Counted from the first letter of the stretch, positions 8,475 through 18,579 are shown. The stretch: 64,000 bases of DNA from an uncultured Clostridia bacterium (GCA_934454585.1 CAKSFP010000002.1:111436-175435), one strand, 5' to 3'. Notes: generated from the letters alone by a model not told the origin. Numbers and translations are program-made.

Positions 8475-8981
8475 TTATAAAATTTCGATCTGTACCGCGC
8501 GCATTGCATCAAGTGCTGTATTGTGTCTTTCCTTGTTTACACCGGCACAGCAGTCAGCGTCAACCTCAACCGGTGTTTCCGGAAATGCCGCTTTGAGTAT
8601 CATAGCGTTTGAAATGACACAAATGTCGGTACAAAGGCCGCACAGCTCTATTTTTTCTATATTTTCTCCGAAGTCTTTTATTATGCGCGGCAAATCCATA
8701 CTTGCAAATGTTTCTTTGTCAACCACAGTTTTTACATACGGTTTTAATTCATCACAAATTTGCCATCCGGCGGTATCTTTTATACAATGCACCACGGGAA
8801 GTTTTGTCCCCTCCTGTGTTTGCAAATAATTATCAAAATGAGTATCCCGTGTAAATATAACCCTTCCGGCAAAGTTTTCAACCTTATTAACAACCGCCGG
8901 AACTATTGCCTTTGCATCTTTGCTGCCCAAACTGCCGGTTATAAAATCTACTTGCATATCAACAACAATCAAGTATCTCAT
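8475..8981 (-). CDS. isochorismatase-family cysteine hydrolase (nicotinamidase-like)
   Basis: A 168-aa alpha/beta hydrolase. Asp9 (VVDMQVDF), a lysine in the middle of the chain and the cysteine in GLCTDICV form the expected Asp-Lys-Cys triad. RDTH supplies the metal ligands typical of nicotinamidase PncA. A cis-peptide-like segment is not obvious. Nicotinamide deamidation is the likeliest reaction and would complement the nadE in this window, but close relatives act on other amides, so no symbol is given. It faces hydF tail to tail. A TTGACA-type promoter is not evident in the 150-bp upstream gap. Confidence 0.8.
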   Translation of the reverse strand: MRYLIVVDMQVDFITGSLGSKDAKAIVPAVVNKVENFAGRVIFTRDTHFDNYLQTQEGTKLPVVHCIKDTAGWQICDELKPYVKTVVDKETFASMDLPRIIKDFGENIEKIELCGLCTDICVISNAMILKAAFPETPVEVDADCCAGVNKERHNTALDAMRAVQIEIL

Positions 8982-9131
8982 GTTATCATCCTTCTTTCAA
9001 AATATTATTTCCGTGACATCACGATATGGGGCGTAATGTTCTTTAAGCTCCGATATCGCCGATTCTCCCCGGTACTTTTGCATTGCACTTAGCTTTTTTC
9101 AATCTCATTACCGCAACTCCCAAGCTGCTAT

Positions 9132-9737
9132 TTACTTTCTGACCGAAAAAACGCATCCGCAATAATCCTGACGATACAATCCGTACTGCGCCGACAACTC
9201 GCACGACCGTTTGTAACCTCCCCTCTTTTTGAAATCCGAAAACAGATACGCCACACCATACTTTTCTGCCATGTGTGCTCCCACTTCGCTTAGTACAGCG
9301 GCATTTTTCAGCGGACTTATGCTGAGTGTGGTGGTGAAGTAGTCAAACCCGTGTTTGCTTGCATAATCCGCCGCCTTTCCGAGCCGCAGTTCAAAGCAGA
9401 TGCGACACCTGGCACCGCCCTCGGGATCCCCCTCGCGGCCGCGCACTGCAGAGTAAAACTCGTCCGCATCGTAATCGGCAACAACCACTTTCACCGGATG
9501 TTCCGGATTCATCTCATCTGCCAGGCGCACCTGTTCAGCGGCACGCTTGCCAAATTCCTCCGGCGGATATATGTTCGGATTGTAGTAGAGCACGGTTATG
9601 TCAAAATACCTGCTCAAATACTCAAGCACATAACTCGAGCACGGCGCACAGCAACTATGCAAAAGCAGCTTTGGCACCTTCCCCGATTTTTCAATATCTT
9701 TTATCGTCCTGTCAAGGGCAATCTGATAATTCTCCAT
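9132..9737 (-). CDS. queH: epoxyqueuosine reductase QueH
   Basis: Performs the last step of queuosine synthesis in tRNA, reducing epoxyqueuosine to queuosine; this is the cobalamin-independent alternative to QueG. The 201-aa product (DUF208) shows HSCCAPCSS near residue 28, RCRICFELR in the middle and DYCGC near the end, which are the paired cysteines expected to bind Fe-S. Length is typical. It begins 5 nt downstream of the uvrC stop, so the two are probably cotranscribed. The rest of the queuosine pathway is not in the window. Confidence 0.9.
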   Translation of the reverse strand: MENYQIALDRTIKDIEKSGKVPKLLLHSCCAPCSSYVLEYLSRYFDITVLYYNPNIYPPEEFGKRAAEQVRLADEMNPEHPVKVVVADYDADEFYSAVRGREGDPEGGARCRICFELRLGKAADYASKHGFDYFTTTLSISPLKNAAVLSEVGAHMAEKYGVAYLFSDFKKRGGYKRSCELSAQYGLYRQDYCGCVFSVRK

Positions 9738-9742
9738 TTTGT

Positions 9743-11614
9743 TTATTCTCCCTCGTCGGCATGAAAATGTCTGTAGATATTCTCCGCCGTGCGTGCATCT
9801 ATCCCCTTAACCTCGGCAAGAGACTTTTGTGAGGCTTTCTTTATTGCCGCAACACTCTTGAAATGTGCCAAAAGCGCCTTTCTGCGCGACTCACCCACTC
9901 CGGGCACGGACAGCAATTCCGATTTTATCGATTTTGCCGATCGCAGATTTCTGTGATATGTGATTGCGCGGCGGTGCATCTCGTCCTGGATGTTTGTCAG
10001 CAGCATAAATGCGTCACTACCGCTGTCAATCGGTATCTCTCCGAACGGCGACACCAGGCCGCGCGTGCTGTGGGTGTCGTCTTTGACTATACCGAATACC
10101 GGCACATCCGCACCGAGTTTTGCAAGTGCCTCCGCAACGGCTTCCACATGACCCTTGCCGCCGTCGGCAAACACCACATCGGGCATGGGCAGAAACTTCG
10201 CCTCCGACTCGTCCATCATGCCGTTCATAATTTTGGTCTTTTCCTCTATCGCATGAGAGAAACGGCGCGTAATCATCTCCTGCATGGATGCATAGTCGTT
10301 CTGTCCCGATACATTTTTTATCTTAAAGTTACGGTAGCCGCTCCGATAGCTCTTTCCGTCCCGAAATGTGACCATAGAGCCGACAGTACAGTCACCCGAT
10401 GTGTTTGATATGTCATACGCCTCTATGAGCATCGGCGGATTCTCAAATCCAAGTAATTCCGTAAGCTGCGAGAGTGCATTGTTCACAAAATCGGACGCCC
10501 TCATCCGCTTTAATTCATACTCCGAGTGCTCCTTGCGCGCATTGGACTCAATCATGGATATCAGACGCGCGTGCTCGCCTATCTTGGGGCACTTGACCGC
10601 CACCGAACGCCCTGCTAAAGATGACAGCCATTCCCTCACTGCAGATTCGTCCTCTATCTCATATTGCAGATAAAGTTCCTTGGGTATAAACGACGAATCT
10701 GCATAATACATCCGCAAAAAATCCGATAAAACCCTGCTCTGCTCCATGCCGTCCGTATCCTGTATAAAATAGTGCTCCTTGCCTATCATGTTGCCCGAGC
10801 GGATGAAAAAAATCTCCGCACAGGTAAGGTTGTTTGCGCTGTACATGGCCACAGCGTCAATGTCGGTGCCGTTTGCCGTCACAATCTTCTGCTTTTTGCC
10901 CAGCATCTCGACAGACCTTATGCGGTCGCGCATAAGTGCGGCTTTCTCAAAATCCAGCTTTTGCGCAGCTTCGTTCATCTGCTCGGTGAGTTGTCTGTAC
11001 ACATCATCATACCTGCCGCCAAGGAAAGCGCACACTTTGGATATCACTGCGCGATATTCCTCTTTTGACACAAGGTGAGCGCACACTCCGCCGCATTTGC
11101 CGAGCTGATAGTAAAGGCATGGACGCTGAGGCTCAAAATCGCCGCTGAAAGGCTTATTGCAGCAACGCAGCATAAATATCTCGCGCACAAGTTCTATAAG
11201 GTCGCGCAGCACCATTCCGCTCTGATACGGGCCGAAGTATTTTGCGCCGTCCTTTCTCACCTGACGGGTGACAAAGATTCTCGGAAAATCCTCGTTGAGC
11301 GTAACTTTGAGGAACGGATAGGTTTTGTCATCCTTGAGCAAAATGTTGTACTTGGGCATATATTTTTTTATAAGGTTGTTTTCAAGCACAAGCGCTTCAA
11401 GCTCCGAATCACTGATGATGTATTCAAAATAAGCCACATTCTCCACCATTGCCCTGACCTTGGGCGGATGATTGTGGTTCTTAAAATACTGCCGCACACG
11501 ATTTTTGAGCACTTTTGCCTTGCCGACATATATCACACTGCCGTCACTTGAGTGCATGATATATACGCCGGGTTTTTCGGGCAGAGTCTTCAATTTTGCC
11601 TCAAAATCAAACAT
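9743..11614 (-). CDS. uvrC: excinuclease ABC subunit C (UvrC)
   Basis: Dual-incision nuclease of nucleotide excision repair (623 aa). It opens with the GIY-YIG domain (PGVYIMHSSDGSVIYVGKAK). A cysteine-rich stretch with PCLYYQLGKCGGVC follows, then a UVR motif that binds UvrB, the UvrC RNase H-like domain (EAYDISNTSG; PDVVFADGGKGH) and C-terminal helix-hairpin-helix repeats (SVPGVGESRRKALL). The ATG follows GGAGGTCGATGT. It lies 57 nt downstream of the HPr gene beyond a terminator, so its own promoter or read-through is needed. Confidence 0.97.
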   Translation of the reverse strand: MFDFEAKLKTLPEKPGVYIMHSSDGSVIYVGKAKVLKNRVRQYFKNHNHPPKVRAMVENVAYFEYIISDSELEALVLENNLIKKYMPKYNILLKDDKTYPFLKVTLNEDFPRIFVTRQVRKDGAKYFGPYQSGMVLRDLIELVREIFMLRCCNKPFSGDFEPQRPCLYYQLGKCGGVCAHLVSKEEYRAVISKVCAFLGGRYDDVYRQLTEQMNEAAQKLDFEKAALMRDRIRSVEMLGKKQKIVTANGTDIDAVAMYSANNLTCAEIFFIRSGNMIGKEHYFIQDTDGMEQSRVLSDFLRMYYADSSFIPKELYLQYEIEDESAVREWLSSLAGRSVAVKCPKIGEHARLISMIESNARKEHSEYELKRMRASDFVNNALSQLTELLGFENPPMLIEAYDISNTSGDCTVGSMVTFRDGKSYRSGYRNFKIKNVSGQNDYASMQEMITRRFSHAIEEKTKIMNGMMDESEAKFLPMPDVVFADGGKGHVEAVAEALAKLGADVPVFGIVKDDTHSTRGLVSPFGEIPIDSGSDAFMLLTNIQDEMHRRAITYHRNLRSAKSIKSELLSVPGVGESRRKALLAHFKSVAAIKKASQKSLAEVKGIDARTAENIYRHFHADEGE

Positions 11615-11628
11615 ACATCGACCTCCGA

Positions 11629-11661
11629 ATAAAAAAAAGCCTCCGCATAGCCGGCGGAGGC
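11629..11661 (-). terminator. terminator after the HPr gene
   Basis: On the minus strand GCCTCCGC and GCGGAGGC form a perfect 8-bp GC-rich stem with a 7-nt loop, followed by TTTTTTTT. It stands between the HPr stop and the uvrC start. Confidence 0.85.
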
Positions 11662-11671
11662 AACGATATTG

Positions 11672-11938
11672 TTATCTTTCGGTAAAATTGACCTGAACAA
11701 GCTTTGCAAGTTCTTCAACGGCATCTTCTTCATCCGCGCCGTCCGCCACGATCGTTATCTCGCTGCCGCGCGTAATGCCGAGAGAGAGCACACCAAGCAA
11801 GCTCTTTGCGTTTACCTTCCTCTCGTCCTTTACAATCCATATACCTGACTTGAACTCATTTGCCTTTTGTATGAAAAATGTTGCCGGACGGGCGTGAAGT
11901 CCAACCTGATTCAGAACTGTAACATCTTTGTTAATCAT
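11672..11938 (-). CDS. ptsH: HPr family phosphocarrier protein
   Basis: An 88-aa carrier that passes phosphate from enzyme I to sugar-specific PTS EIIA proteins and, when phosphorylated on a serine, takes part in carbon catabolite control. His15 is present in GLHARPATFF, and the regulatory serine region KSLLGVLSLG has the expected form, so this is an HPr with both sites rather than the Crh paralogue that lacks the histidine. AAGGAG lies 8 nt upstream of the ATG. It is a single-gene unit with its own promoter and terminator; no enzyme I gene is adjacent. Confidence 0.9.
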   Translation of the reverse strand: MINKDVTVLNQVGLHARPATFFIQKANEFKSGIWIVKDERKVNAKSLLGVLSLGITRGSEITIVADGADEEDAVEELAKLVQVNFTER

Positions 11939-11983
11939 AATATCGCTCCTTGTGCTATGTAAACAAAATTCATATTACATATA

Positions 11984-12012
11984 GAATACTAAAAAAAATC
12001 GATAAAGTCAAC
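11984..12012 (-). promoter_or_regulatory. HPr gene promoter
   Basis: The minus strand reads TTGACT (12007-12012), a 17-nt spacer and TATTCT (11984-11989), ending 45 bp before the start codon. Confidence 0.75.
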
Positions 12013-12174
12013 TGTTTATTATCATTTTGTTAAAAATTTTCACCCCTTTTATGTGATTTATGCTCAAAAGCCGATGTTTTTATCGCAAATTTCGGCAATT
12101 TTCTGGTCTTTTTTTGAAAAATCGCCTTCATCCCGAAAAATGAACATTTTGTGAACATTTTATGTCAAAATCTC

Positions 12175-12203
12175 TTGCGCTGAGATGACAAAACTGTTAT
12201 AAT
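12175..12203 (+). promoter_or_regulatory. recJ operon promoter
   Basis: TTGCGC (12175-12180), a 17-nt spacer and a perfect TATAAT (12198-12203). The gap between the HPr and recJ promoters is AT-rich, with a direct repeat of TGAACATTTT at about 12140-12162. I see nothing else in the 329-bp intergenic region. Confidence 0.7.
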
Positions 12204-12267
12204 ATATTATTATAGTTATATAGTAGGCAGTCAGGTCTTGTCTGCCCGAGCGGAGGATACAAAAGTT

Positions 12268-14241
12268 TTGCATAAATCAAAAAAATGGATCATCGGTGAA
12301 ACCGATGAAACCAAAGTCACACACATTTCAAAAAAATTCGGAATAAGCCGCCTTGCCGCAAGGCTTATTCTGCTGCGCGGAATAAACGATGATGAACAGG
12401 TACATAGGTATCTGTTAAAAGGCAACACGGAGCTTACGGATCCTTTTCTGCTGCCGGACATGGAAAAAGCCGTAAACCACATTCGCTGTGCGGCAGAGAA
12501 CGGCACAAAAATCACCGTTTACGGCGACTACGATGTGGACGGCATCACATCCACATACATCCTCTGCGACTACTTAAAAACCCTTGGCGCCGATGTCAGC
12601 TATTACATACCCGACCGTGCGGCAGAAGGCTACGGATTGAATACCGCCGCGTTGCAAGCACTGTACGACGACGGCACCCGGCTGATAATAACGGTGGATG
12701 TGGGCATAACTGCCATGGAGGAAGTTCGCTTTGCGAAATCCCTCGGCATTGATGTTATAGTGACAGACCACCACACACCAAAGGAGACTGTGCCCGACTG
12801 CACAGCCGTGATAAATCCCAAGCTTGACTGCGAATATCCGTTTGATTCGCTGGCCGGAGTGGGCGTGGCGTTTTGCCTGGTGTATGCCCTGTCGGGGAAA
12901 GACGAATCCGTCGCGGAAAAATATTGCGGAATAGCCGCACTCGGCACAGTTGCGGATATGGTTCCGCTGCAAAATGAGAACCGCGTAATAGTGAGCCGCG
13001 GGCTGGAAAAACTCAATAAGAGAGACAACATAGGCATAAATGCCCTTTTGCAGGTAGCCGGTGCCGCCGACAGAGAGATAACGAGCACCACGGTCGGCTT
13101 TACCCTGGCGCCGAGACTCAACGCCGCCGGGCGCATAGCCTCGGCTGTACAGAGCGTGCAACTGCTGTTTGAAAAGGACCCCACAGCCGCAATGCAGATT
13201 GCCGAGCGGCTCAACAGCGACAACAATTTTCGCCGCAGTGAGGAGAACAGGATACTTGACGAGGCAATAAATATAATAAACAAAAACGAATATTACAAAG
13301 ATGATGTCATAGTGGTCGCCGCAAAGGGATGGCACCACGGAGTAATAGGCATAGTGTCGTCACGGCTGACAGAGCTTTACTACAAACCTAGCGCAGTCAT
13401 ATCCGTAGACGATAACGGCACAGGCAAGGCCTCCGGCAGAAGCATTGCCGGGTTCAACCTGTTCGACGCACTGTCCGCCTGTGCGGACTGCCTTATAAAA
13501 TTCGGCGGTCATGAACTTGCGGCCGGATTTTCGCTCATTGAGGACGAAATCGACAATTTCAGAAATAAAATAAACGAATATGCAAAAAATATCATAACAG
13601 ACGAAATTGCCACGCCGAAACTCAGCATAGACGCCGCCGTATCTGCGGCGGATGTGAACGAAAAGACGGTGAAAGAGCTCGAGATTCTGGAGCCGTGCGG
13701 TATGGGCAACCGCTCACCGATGTTTTGCATAAATGACGCCGCAGTGGGCGGAATACGCCATGCGCGGACCGGCAACCATATGTTTGTAACCCTGTGCCGC
13801 GACGGAGCAAGTGCTGAGGCGCCGGCGTTCAACATGGCAGACGCGCTCTCCGGCCTTGCAGTCGGCGACAGAATAAGCGTCGCCGGGGCACTCGGTGTCA
13901 ATGAATACCGCGGAGTGACGACGGCACAGTTCATCATACGCGACATACGGCAAAGCAAAAAAACACCGCTCGGGCGCGACGCACTTGCAAAGATTTTTGA
14001 AAGTCTCAAGTTCATTGTGGACTCGGGCAAGGATAAATGCAGCCTGTCGGCGCTGGGCGAAAAATTCGGCGGCAATGAGACGGCAAAGGCGGCACTTATG
14101 ATATTCGACGAACTTGACATAATCAACTGCACATTCTGCGGTGCGGATTCTGCCGAAATCCATACCGGCAAAAACTACAAGGCAAAAAACAACCTGGAAA
14201 ACTCGGAAACATATCGGCAATACAACGGTAAGGAGGGATGA
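12268..14241 (+). CDS. recJ: single-stranded-DNA exonuclease RecJ
   Basis: 5'-3' exonuclease used in recombination and mismatch or base-excision repair (657 aa). The DHH phosphoesterase motifs are visible: YGDYDVDGITS, VDVGI and VTDHHTPK, followed by the DHHA1 domain (SGRSIAGFNLFDAL; FGGHELAAGFS) and a C-terminal OB-type domain. I place the start at TTG 12268, 11 nt after GGAGG, because it begins the typical KSKKWII sequence; another TTG at 12238 lacks a ribosome-binding site. It is the first gene of a long run reaching holA, and rel follows after 3 nt. Confidence 0.93.
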   Translation: MHKSKKWIIGETDETKVTHISKKFGISRLAARLILLRGINDDEQVHRYLLKGNTELTDPFLLPDMEKAVNHIRCAAENGTKITVYGDYDVDGITSTYILCDYLKTLGADVSYYIPDRAAEGYGLNTAALQALYDDGTRLIITVDVGITAMEEVRFAKSLGIDVIVTDHHTPKETVPDCTAVINPKLDCEYPFDSLAGVGVAFCLVYALSGKDESVAEKYCGIAALGTVADMVPLQNENRVIVSRGLEKLNKRDNIGINALLQVAGAADREITSTTVGFTLAPRLNAAGRIASAVQSVQLLFEKDPTAAMQIAERLNSDNNFRRSEENRILDEAINIINKNEYYKDDVIVVAAKGWHHGVIGIVSSRLTELYYKPSAVISVDDNGTGKASGRSIAGFNLFDALSACADCLIKFGGHELAAGFSLIEDEIDNFRNKINEYAKNIITDEIATPKLSIDAAVSAADVNEKTVKELEILEPCGMGNRSPMFCINDAAVGGIRHARTGNHMFVTLCRDGASAEAPAFNMADALSGLAVGDRISVAGALGVNEYRGVTTAQFIIRDIRQSKKTPLGRDALAKIFESLKFIVDSGKDKCSLSALGEKFGGNETAKAALMIFDELDIINCTFCGADSAEIHTGKNYKAKNNLENSETYRQYNGKEG

Positions 14242-14244
14242 CAT

Positions 14245-16425
14245 ATGGTACAGGACTTTAACGAATTGCTCAAGGCAATGGAAGAATCACCTGTCAAATA
14301 TGACATGGAAAAAATCAAAAGAGCATATGAACTGGCATACAGCGCCCACAAGGAACAAAAGAGAAAATCGGGCACGCCTTATATAACGCATCCCGTTGCC
14401 GTGGCAGGCATAGTTGTAAGTATGCAGCTCGATACCGACTCGGTGTGCGCGGCTCTGCTGCACGATGTTGTAGAGGACACATCCTGCACCACGGAGACCA
14501 TAAAAGAGAACTTCGGCGATCAGGTGGCTCTGCTTGTGGATGGTGTGACAAAGCTTGACAAAATCAGTTTTAACTCCAAGGAAGAACGCGAGATGATAAA
14601 CCTGCGAAAAATGTTCCTTGCCATGACATCGGACATAAGGGTAATCATGATCAAATTTGCGGACAGACTGCACAATATGTCCACTCTCATCAGCATGCCG
14701 GAGGACAAGCAGCGCGAGAAAGCGCGCGAAACGCTCAATATATTTGCGCCGCTGGCCCACAGACTCGGTATGTACAAGATAAAATGGGAGCTTGAGGACA
14801 CCTCGCTTAAATACCTCGATCCCATAGCCTACTATGAGATTGTCGAAGGTATAAACCAAAAGCGCAGCGAGAGAGAGGCTTTTATCTCAAAAATCAAGCG
14901 TGACCTGAAAGAAAAGCTAAATGAAGCCGGCATAAACTGCACAATCGACGGCAGGCCGAAACATTTTTACAGCATATACCGAAAAATGTTCACTCAAAAC
15001 AAGTCTCTCGACCAGATATACGATCTGTTTGCCGTGCGCATCATCACAGAGACCGTGAGTGACTGCTATGCGGCGCTCGGTATTGCCCACGAACTGTACA
15101 AGCCGATGCCCGGCAGATTCAAAGACTACATCGCCATGCCGAAGCCGAACCTATATCAGTCTTTGCACACCACGGTAATCGGCGACGACGGCAGACCGTT
15201 TGAGATACAGATCCGCACGCGCAAAATGCACGAATATGCCGAGAACGGTATCGCCGCACACTGGAGATACAAAGAGGGTGTCAGCAAGGGCGACGATAAC
15301 TTGGACCAGAAACTAACCTGGATAAAACAGCTCCTTGATGTTCAAAACGATGTCAAGAGCGAAGAAGAATTTGTTCAGGCACTGAAGATAGATATGTTTA
15401 CCGACCAGGTGTTTGTATTCTCGCCAAAAGGCGATGTATACAGTTTTCCGCTCGGCTCAACGCCTATTGACTTTGCATTCAGCATCCATAGCGCAGTCGG
15501 CTACAAAATGCAGGGTGCAAAGGTCAACGGCAAAATTGTAAACCTGGACTATCAACTGCAGAGCGGCGATATAGTGGAGATCATCACCTCGTCCGCGGTG
15601 CACGGTCCCAGCAGAGACTGGCTGAAAATAATTAAAACCAGTCAGGCGCGAAACAAAATCAACGCATGGTTCAAAAAAGAAAACCGCGCCGAAAACATTG
15701 TCAAAGGCAAGGAGTCACTTGAGCGTGAAATCAAGCGCGAGGGACTGCCGGGCGAACTTCTCGGCGAGGACTACCTGTCATACCTCATTAAGAGATACGG
15801 CTACGGAAACATAGACGACCTGTACGCAAACATTGGCTACGGCGGCATACAGCTCGTAAACATCATATCCAAGCTTAAAGATGAATACAAGAAAAAGAAC
15901 GAAAAGAAAAATGCTCAGCAACTGCTTGCAGTCACCGCCCCGGTGCCCGCAAAAAAAGGCTATGACACCGGCGCAAGCGAGGGCGTCATAGTAAAGGGAG
16001 TGGACAACTGCCTGGTGCGTTTTTCAAAATGCTGCAACCCTGTTCCGGGTGACAAAATCATCGGTTACATCACGCGCGGCAGAGGTGTGTCCGTCCACAG
16101 GCAGGACTGCACCAATGTAGCGGCGCTCATCAGCGACCCGGACGAAAAAGCAAGGCTCATCGATGTGAGCTGGGCAAACGACAAAGAAAGCAGTTATGAT
16201 GCAAACCTCAAACTTGTGTGCAACGACAGAAACGGACTTGTGGTGGAGGCAGTCAACATCATCAACGACCTCAAACTGCCGCTGAAAGCCGTCAACGGCC
16301 GTGCGGCAAAGGGCAATGTGTGCCTGATTGATGTGTCGGTGTCAATAAACAACACAACGGATCTTGACAAGCTGATAAACAAACTGCGCAAGATACCGGA
16401 TGTGATTGAGGTAACGAGGACATAG
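14245..16425 (+). CDS. relA: bifunctional (p)ppGpp synthetase/hydrolase Rel
   Basis: Makes and degrades the stringent-response alarmone (p)ppGpp (726 aa). Domains in order: HD hydrolase with LLHDVVEDT (near residue 75), synthetase with GRPKHFYSIYRK and EIQIRTRKMHEYAE, TGS (VFSPKGDVYSFPLGSTPIDF), a zinc-finger/CC region (FSKCCNPVPGDKIIG...VHRQDC) and a C-terminal ACT domain. Both active sites look intact, as expected for the single long Rel of Firmicutes. The start follows AAGGAGG located inside the end of recJ. Cotranscription with recJ is likely. Confidence 0.95.
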   Translation: MVQDFNELLKAMEESPVKYDMEKIKRAYELAYSAHKEQKRKSGTPYITHPVAVAGIVVSMQLDTDSVCAALLHDVVEDTSCTTETIKENFGDQVALLVDGVTKLDKISFNSKEEREMINLRKMFLAMTSDIRVIMIKFADRLHNMSTLISMPEDKQREKARETLNIFAPLAHRLGMYKIKWELEDTSLKYLDPIAYYEIVEGINQKRSEREAFISKIKRDLKEKLNEAGINCTIDGRPKHFYSIYRKMFTQNKSLDQIYDLFAVRIITETVSDCYAALGIAHELYKPMPGRFKDYIAMPKPNLYQSLHTTVIGDDGRPFEIQIRTRKMHEYAENGIAAHWRYKEGVSKGDDNLDQKLTWIKQLLDVQNDVKSEEEFVQALKIDMFTDQVFVFSPKGDVYSFPLGSTPIDFAFSIHSAVGYKMQGAKVNGKIVNLDYQLQSGDIVEIITSSAVHGPSRDWLKIIKTSQARNKINAWFKKENRAENIVKGKESLEREIKREGLPGELLGEDYLSYLIKRYGYGNIDDLYANIGYGGIQLVNIISKLKDEYKKKNEKKNAQQLLAVTAPVPAKKGYDTGASEGVIVKGVDNCLVRFSKCCNPVPGDKIIGYITRGRGVSVHRQDCTNVAALISDPDEKARLIDVSWANDKESSYDANLKLVCNDRNGLVVEAVNIINDLKLPLKAVNGRAAKGNVCLIDVSVSINNTTDLDKLINKLRKIPDVIEVTRT

Positions 16426-16513
16426 CGCCGTCAGGTCGCGTGCCGAGCAGATACACAACATATACCCCTCGGCTCTGAGAGAAATATCATCACAGCAAAA
16501 AAGGAGACAAACC

Positions 16514-17137
16514 ATGTACCCAAAAAAACTCACAATGGGTCTGTTTCGGACCAATTGCTATATATTCGGTGACGAGGTGACGCGCGATGCCGTCATCATT
16601 GACCCTTGCACCCACGCCGACAGAATAATGAACGAGATCAAATCAAACTCACTCACAGTGAGATATATCATCCTCACCCATGCGCACATTGATCACATGA
16701 TGGCGCTTGACGAAGTGAAAGCGCAAACCGGCGCACCAATAGCCGTGGGCGCACCCGACGCCGCCTCAATAAACAGCGCCTCCCGTTCGCTTGCACAGCA
16801 TTTTCACTCGACCGCACCGACATCTGCGGCAGACATAAAACTCTCGGACGGCGATGTGCTTACCGTCGGTTCAAAAAAGCTTGAAATAATAGCCACACCC
16901 GGTCACACCCCGGGCGGCATATCCGTATACTGTGCGGACGACAAGCTCCTTTTCTCCGGCGACACGCTCTTTTTCGAGTCAGTCGGCAGAACGGATTTTG
17001 ACGGCGGAAGTTTTGAAAACCTGGCAGAGTCCATACGCAAAAAACTGTTTGTACTTCCGCCCGAAACCTCGGTGTACCCGGGACATGGTGAGCCGACAAC
17101 CATACTTCACGAAAAGGAAAGCAATTTTTACATTTAG
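16514..17137 (+). CDS. metallo-beta-lactamase-fold hydrolase (glyoxalase II-like)
   Basis: A 207-aa single-domain hydrolase with the full two-metal site: THAHIDH (HxHxDH), GHTPGG, FSGDTLF and PGHGEPT. It resembles the short YcbL/glyoxalase II-like proteins often found next to rel in Firmicutes; their substrate is generally a thioester but is not established here. AAGGAG lies 8 nt before the ATG. The 88-bp gap after rel holds nothing I recognise. hemZ starts 2 nt after its stop, implying one transcript. Confidence 0.85.
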   Translation: MYPKKLTMGLFRTNCYIFGDEVTRDAVIIDPCTHADRIMNEIKSNSLTVRYIILTHAHIDHMMALDEVKAQTGAPIAVGAPDAASINSASRSLAQHFHSTAPTSAADIKLSDGDVLTVGSKKLEIIATPGHTPGGISVYCADDKLLFSGDTLFFESVGRTDFDGGSFENLAESIRKKLFVLPPETSVYPGHGEPTTILHEKESNFYI

Positions 17138-17139
17138 TT

Positions 17140-18579
17140 ATGAAACTGATTACAAACAACAGAAAAATCGAATATGAAGTCAGAGAGCTCATAAACTCAT
17201 ACCTTCCTAAAACAAAATTTGAAACCGCCGACAGCCGCCCGGCCGAGGGTGACTATGCTGTTGCCATTGTCACAGAGAATGACGGCATATATGACTATTT
17301 TGCCGAGGTGTCAATCGGCGGACGCACAGGAAAATCCTCAGACTCGGCGGCAGAGATAAGCAAACTGCACATGGGCGCCCTCATTGCGGATATAATGGTG
17401 TCTCTCACAGGCATCACCCTGCCGTGGGGCATCCTCACCGGCATAAGACCGGCAAAAATGATTCGCGAACTGCGCGAGAGCGGACTGAACGATGACGAAA
17501 TCTACTCAAAATTCATCGGCGAATATCGTGTCAGCCCAAAAAAAGCTGCGCTTGCCGCCGATGTTGCCCGAGCGGAAGAGAACATATGCAAATCGAAAAT
17601 TCCAAATGCCGTGAGTCTGTATATCGGCATACCGTTCTGCCCCACCAGGTGCTTGTACTGCTCGTTCACCTCACAGTCGATAAAGTTTTCGAACACGCTT
17701 ACAGAGCCGTATATGCGTTCGCTCATGCATGAGATAGACTTTGTGTCGCACTATCTTGCCGAGAGGAAAATCCCCATAGAAACGCTGTATATCGGCGGAG
17801 GCACGCCGACAGCGCTTGACGAAGGAAACCTTGCGGCACTGACGGCAAAAATAGAAAAATCGTTTGACCTGTCGTCACTGCGCGAATATACGATAGAGGC
17901 AGGCAGACCCGACACAATAACTGATGAAAAACTGCACATAATGAAAGAGTGCGGCGTGTCGCGCATAAGCATAAATCCGCAGAGTATGAATCAAAAAACT
18001 CTGAACATAATAGGCAGAAGACACACTCCGCAAGATATTATAAACAGTTTTGAGGCGGCAGAAAAATGCGGATTTCACCACATAAATGCCGACCTGATAG
18101 CCGGACTGCCGGGCGAGAGTGAACAAGACTTTGACCATACATTGGGTGAGATAAAAAAACTCAACCCTTCGTCCGTGACAATGCACACCATGTCTATCAA
18201 GCACGGCTCGTATCTTGACAAAAGCTACAGCATGTACACCAAGACTGCTGCAGAGACAGTCGGCGCCATGCTTGACACCGCAGACTCCGCACTGCGCGCC
18301 ATGGGCAAGCACCCTTACTATATGTACCGTCAGAAAAATATGCTCGGCAATCTTGAAAATGTCGGTTACTGCGGCAACGGCGGCGAATGCCGCTACAACA
18401 TATACATCATGGACGAGGTGCAAAGCGTCATATCCCTCGGCGCGGGCGCATCCACAAAACTTGTTGGAGCGGACCGCATAGAGAGGGTTTTCAATGTCAA
18501 GGAAGTATCAGAATATATAAAGAGAATTGACGAAATGATAGAAAGAAAGAAAAATCTATTTCTCGGAGGTTTGTTATGA
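17140..18579 (+). CDS. hemZ: HemZ-type radical SAM coproporphyrinogen oxidase-like protein
   Basis: A 479-aa protein of the oxygen-independent coproporphyrinogen III oxidase (HemN) family. An N-terminal extension of about 160 residues, including LPWGILTGIRPAKM, is characteristic of HemZ. The radical SAM motif CPTRCLYCSF (CX3CX2C) and YIGGGTPT follow. No other haem biosynthesis gene is in the window, and HemZ-like proteins may have other roles in anaerobes. It overlaps nadE by ATGA. A weak AAGGAAAG about 20 nt upstream is the only visible ribosome site, so it may depend on translation of the preceding gene. Confidence 0.88.
   Translation: MKLITNNRKIEYEVRELINSYLPKTKFETADSRPAEGDYAVAIVTENDGIYDYFAEVSIGGRTGKSSDSAAEISKLHMGALIADIMVSLTGITLPWGILTGIRPAKMIRELRESGLNDDEIYSKFIGEYRVSPKKAALAADVARAEENICKSKIPNAVSLYIGIPFCPTRCLYCSFTSQSIKFSNTLTEPYMRSLMHEIDFVSHYLAERKIPIETLYIGGGTPTALDEGNLAALTAKIEKSFDLSSLREYTIEAGRPDTITDEKLHIMKECGVSRISINPQSMNQKTLNIIGRRHTPQDIINSFEAAEKCGFHHINADLIAGLPGESEQDFDHTLGEIKKLNPSSVTMHTMSIKHGSYLDKSYSMYTKTAAETVGAMLDTADSALRAMGKHPYYMYRQKNMLGNLENVGYCGNGGECRYNIYIMDEVQSVISLGAGASTKLVGADRIERVFNVKEVSEYIKRIDEMIERKKNLFLGGLL

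Noticed and set aside
9020..9093. A 21-codon minus-strand frame (MRLKKAKCNAK...) upstream of the cysteine hydrolase gene
   Set aside because: Too short to assess, only a moderate ribosome site, and no recognisable family; it may be a remnant but I cannot support it.
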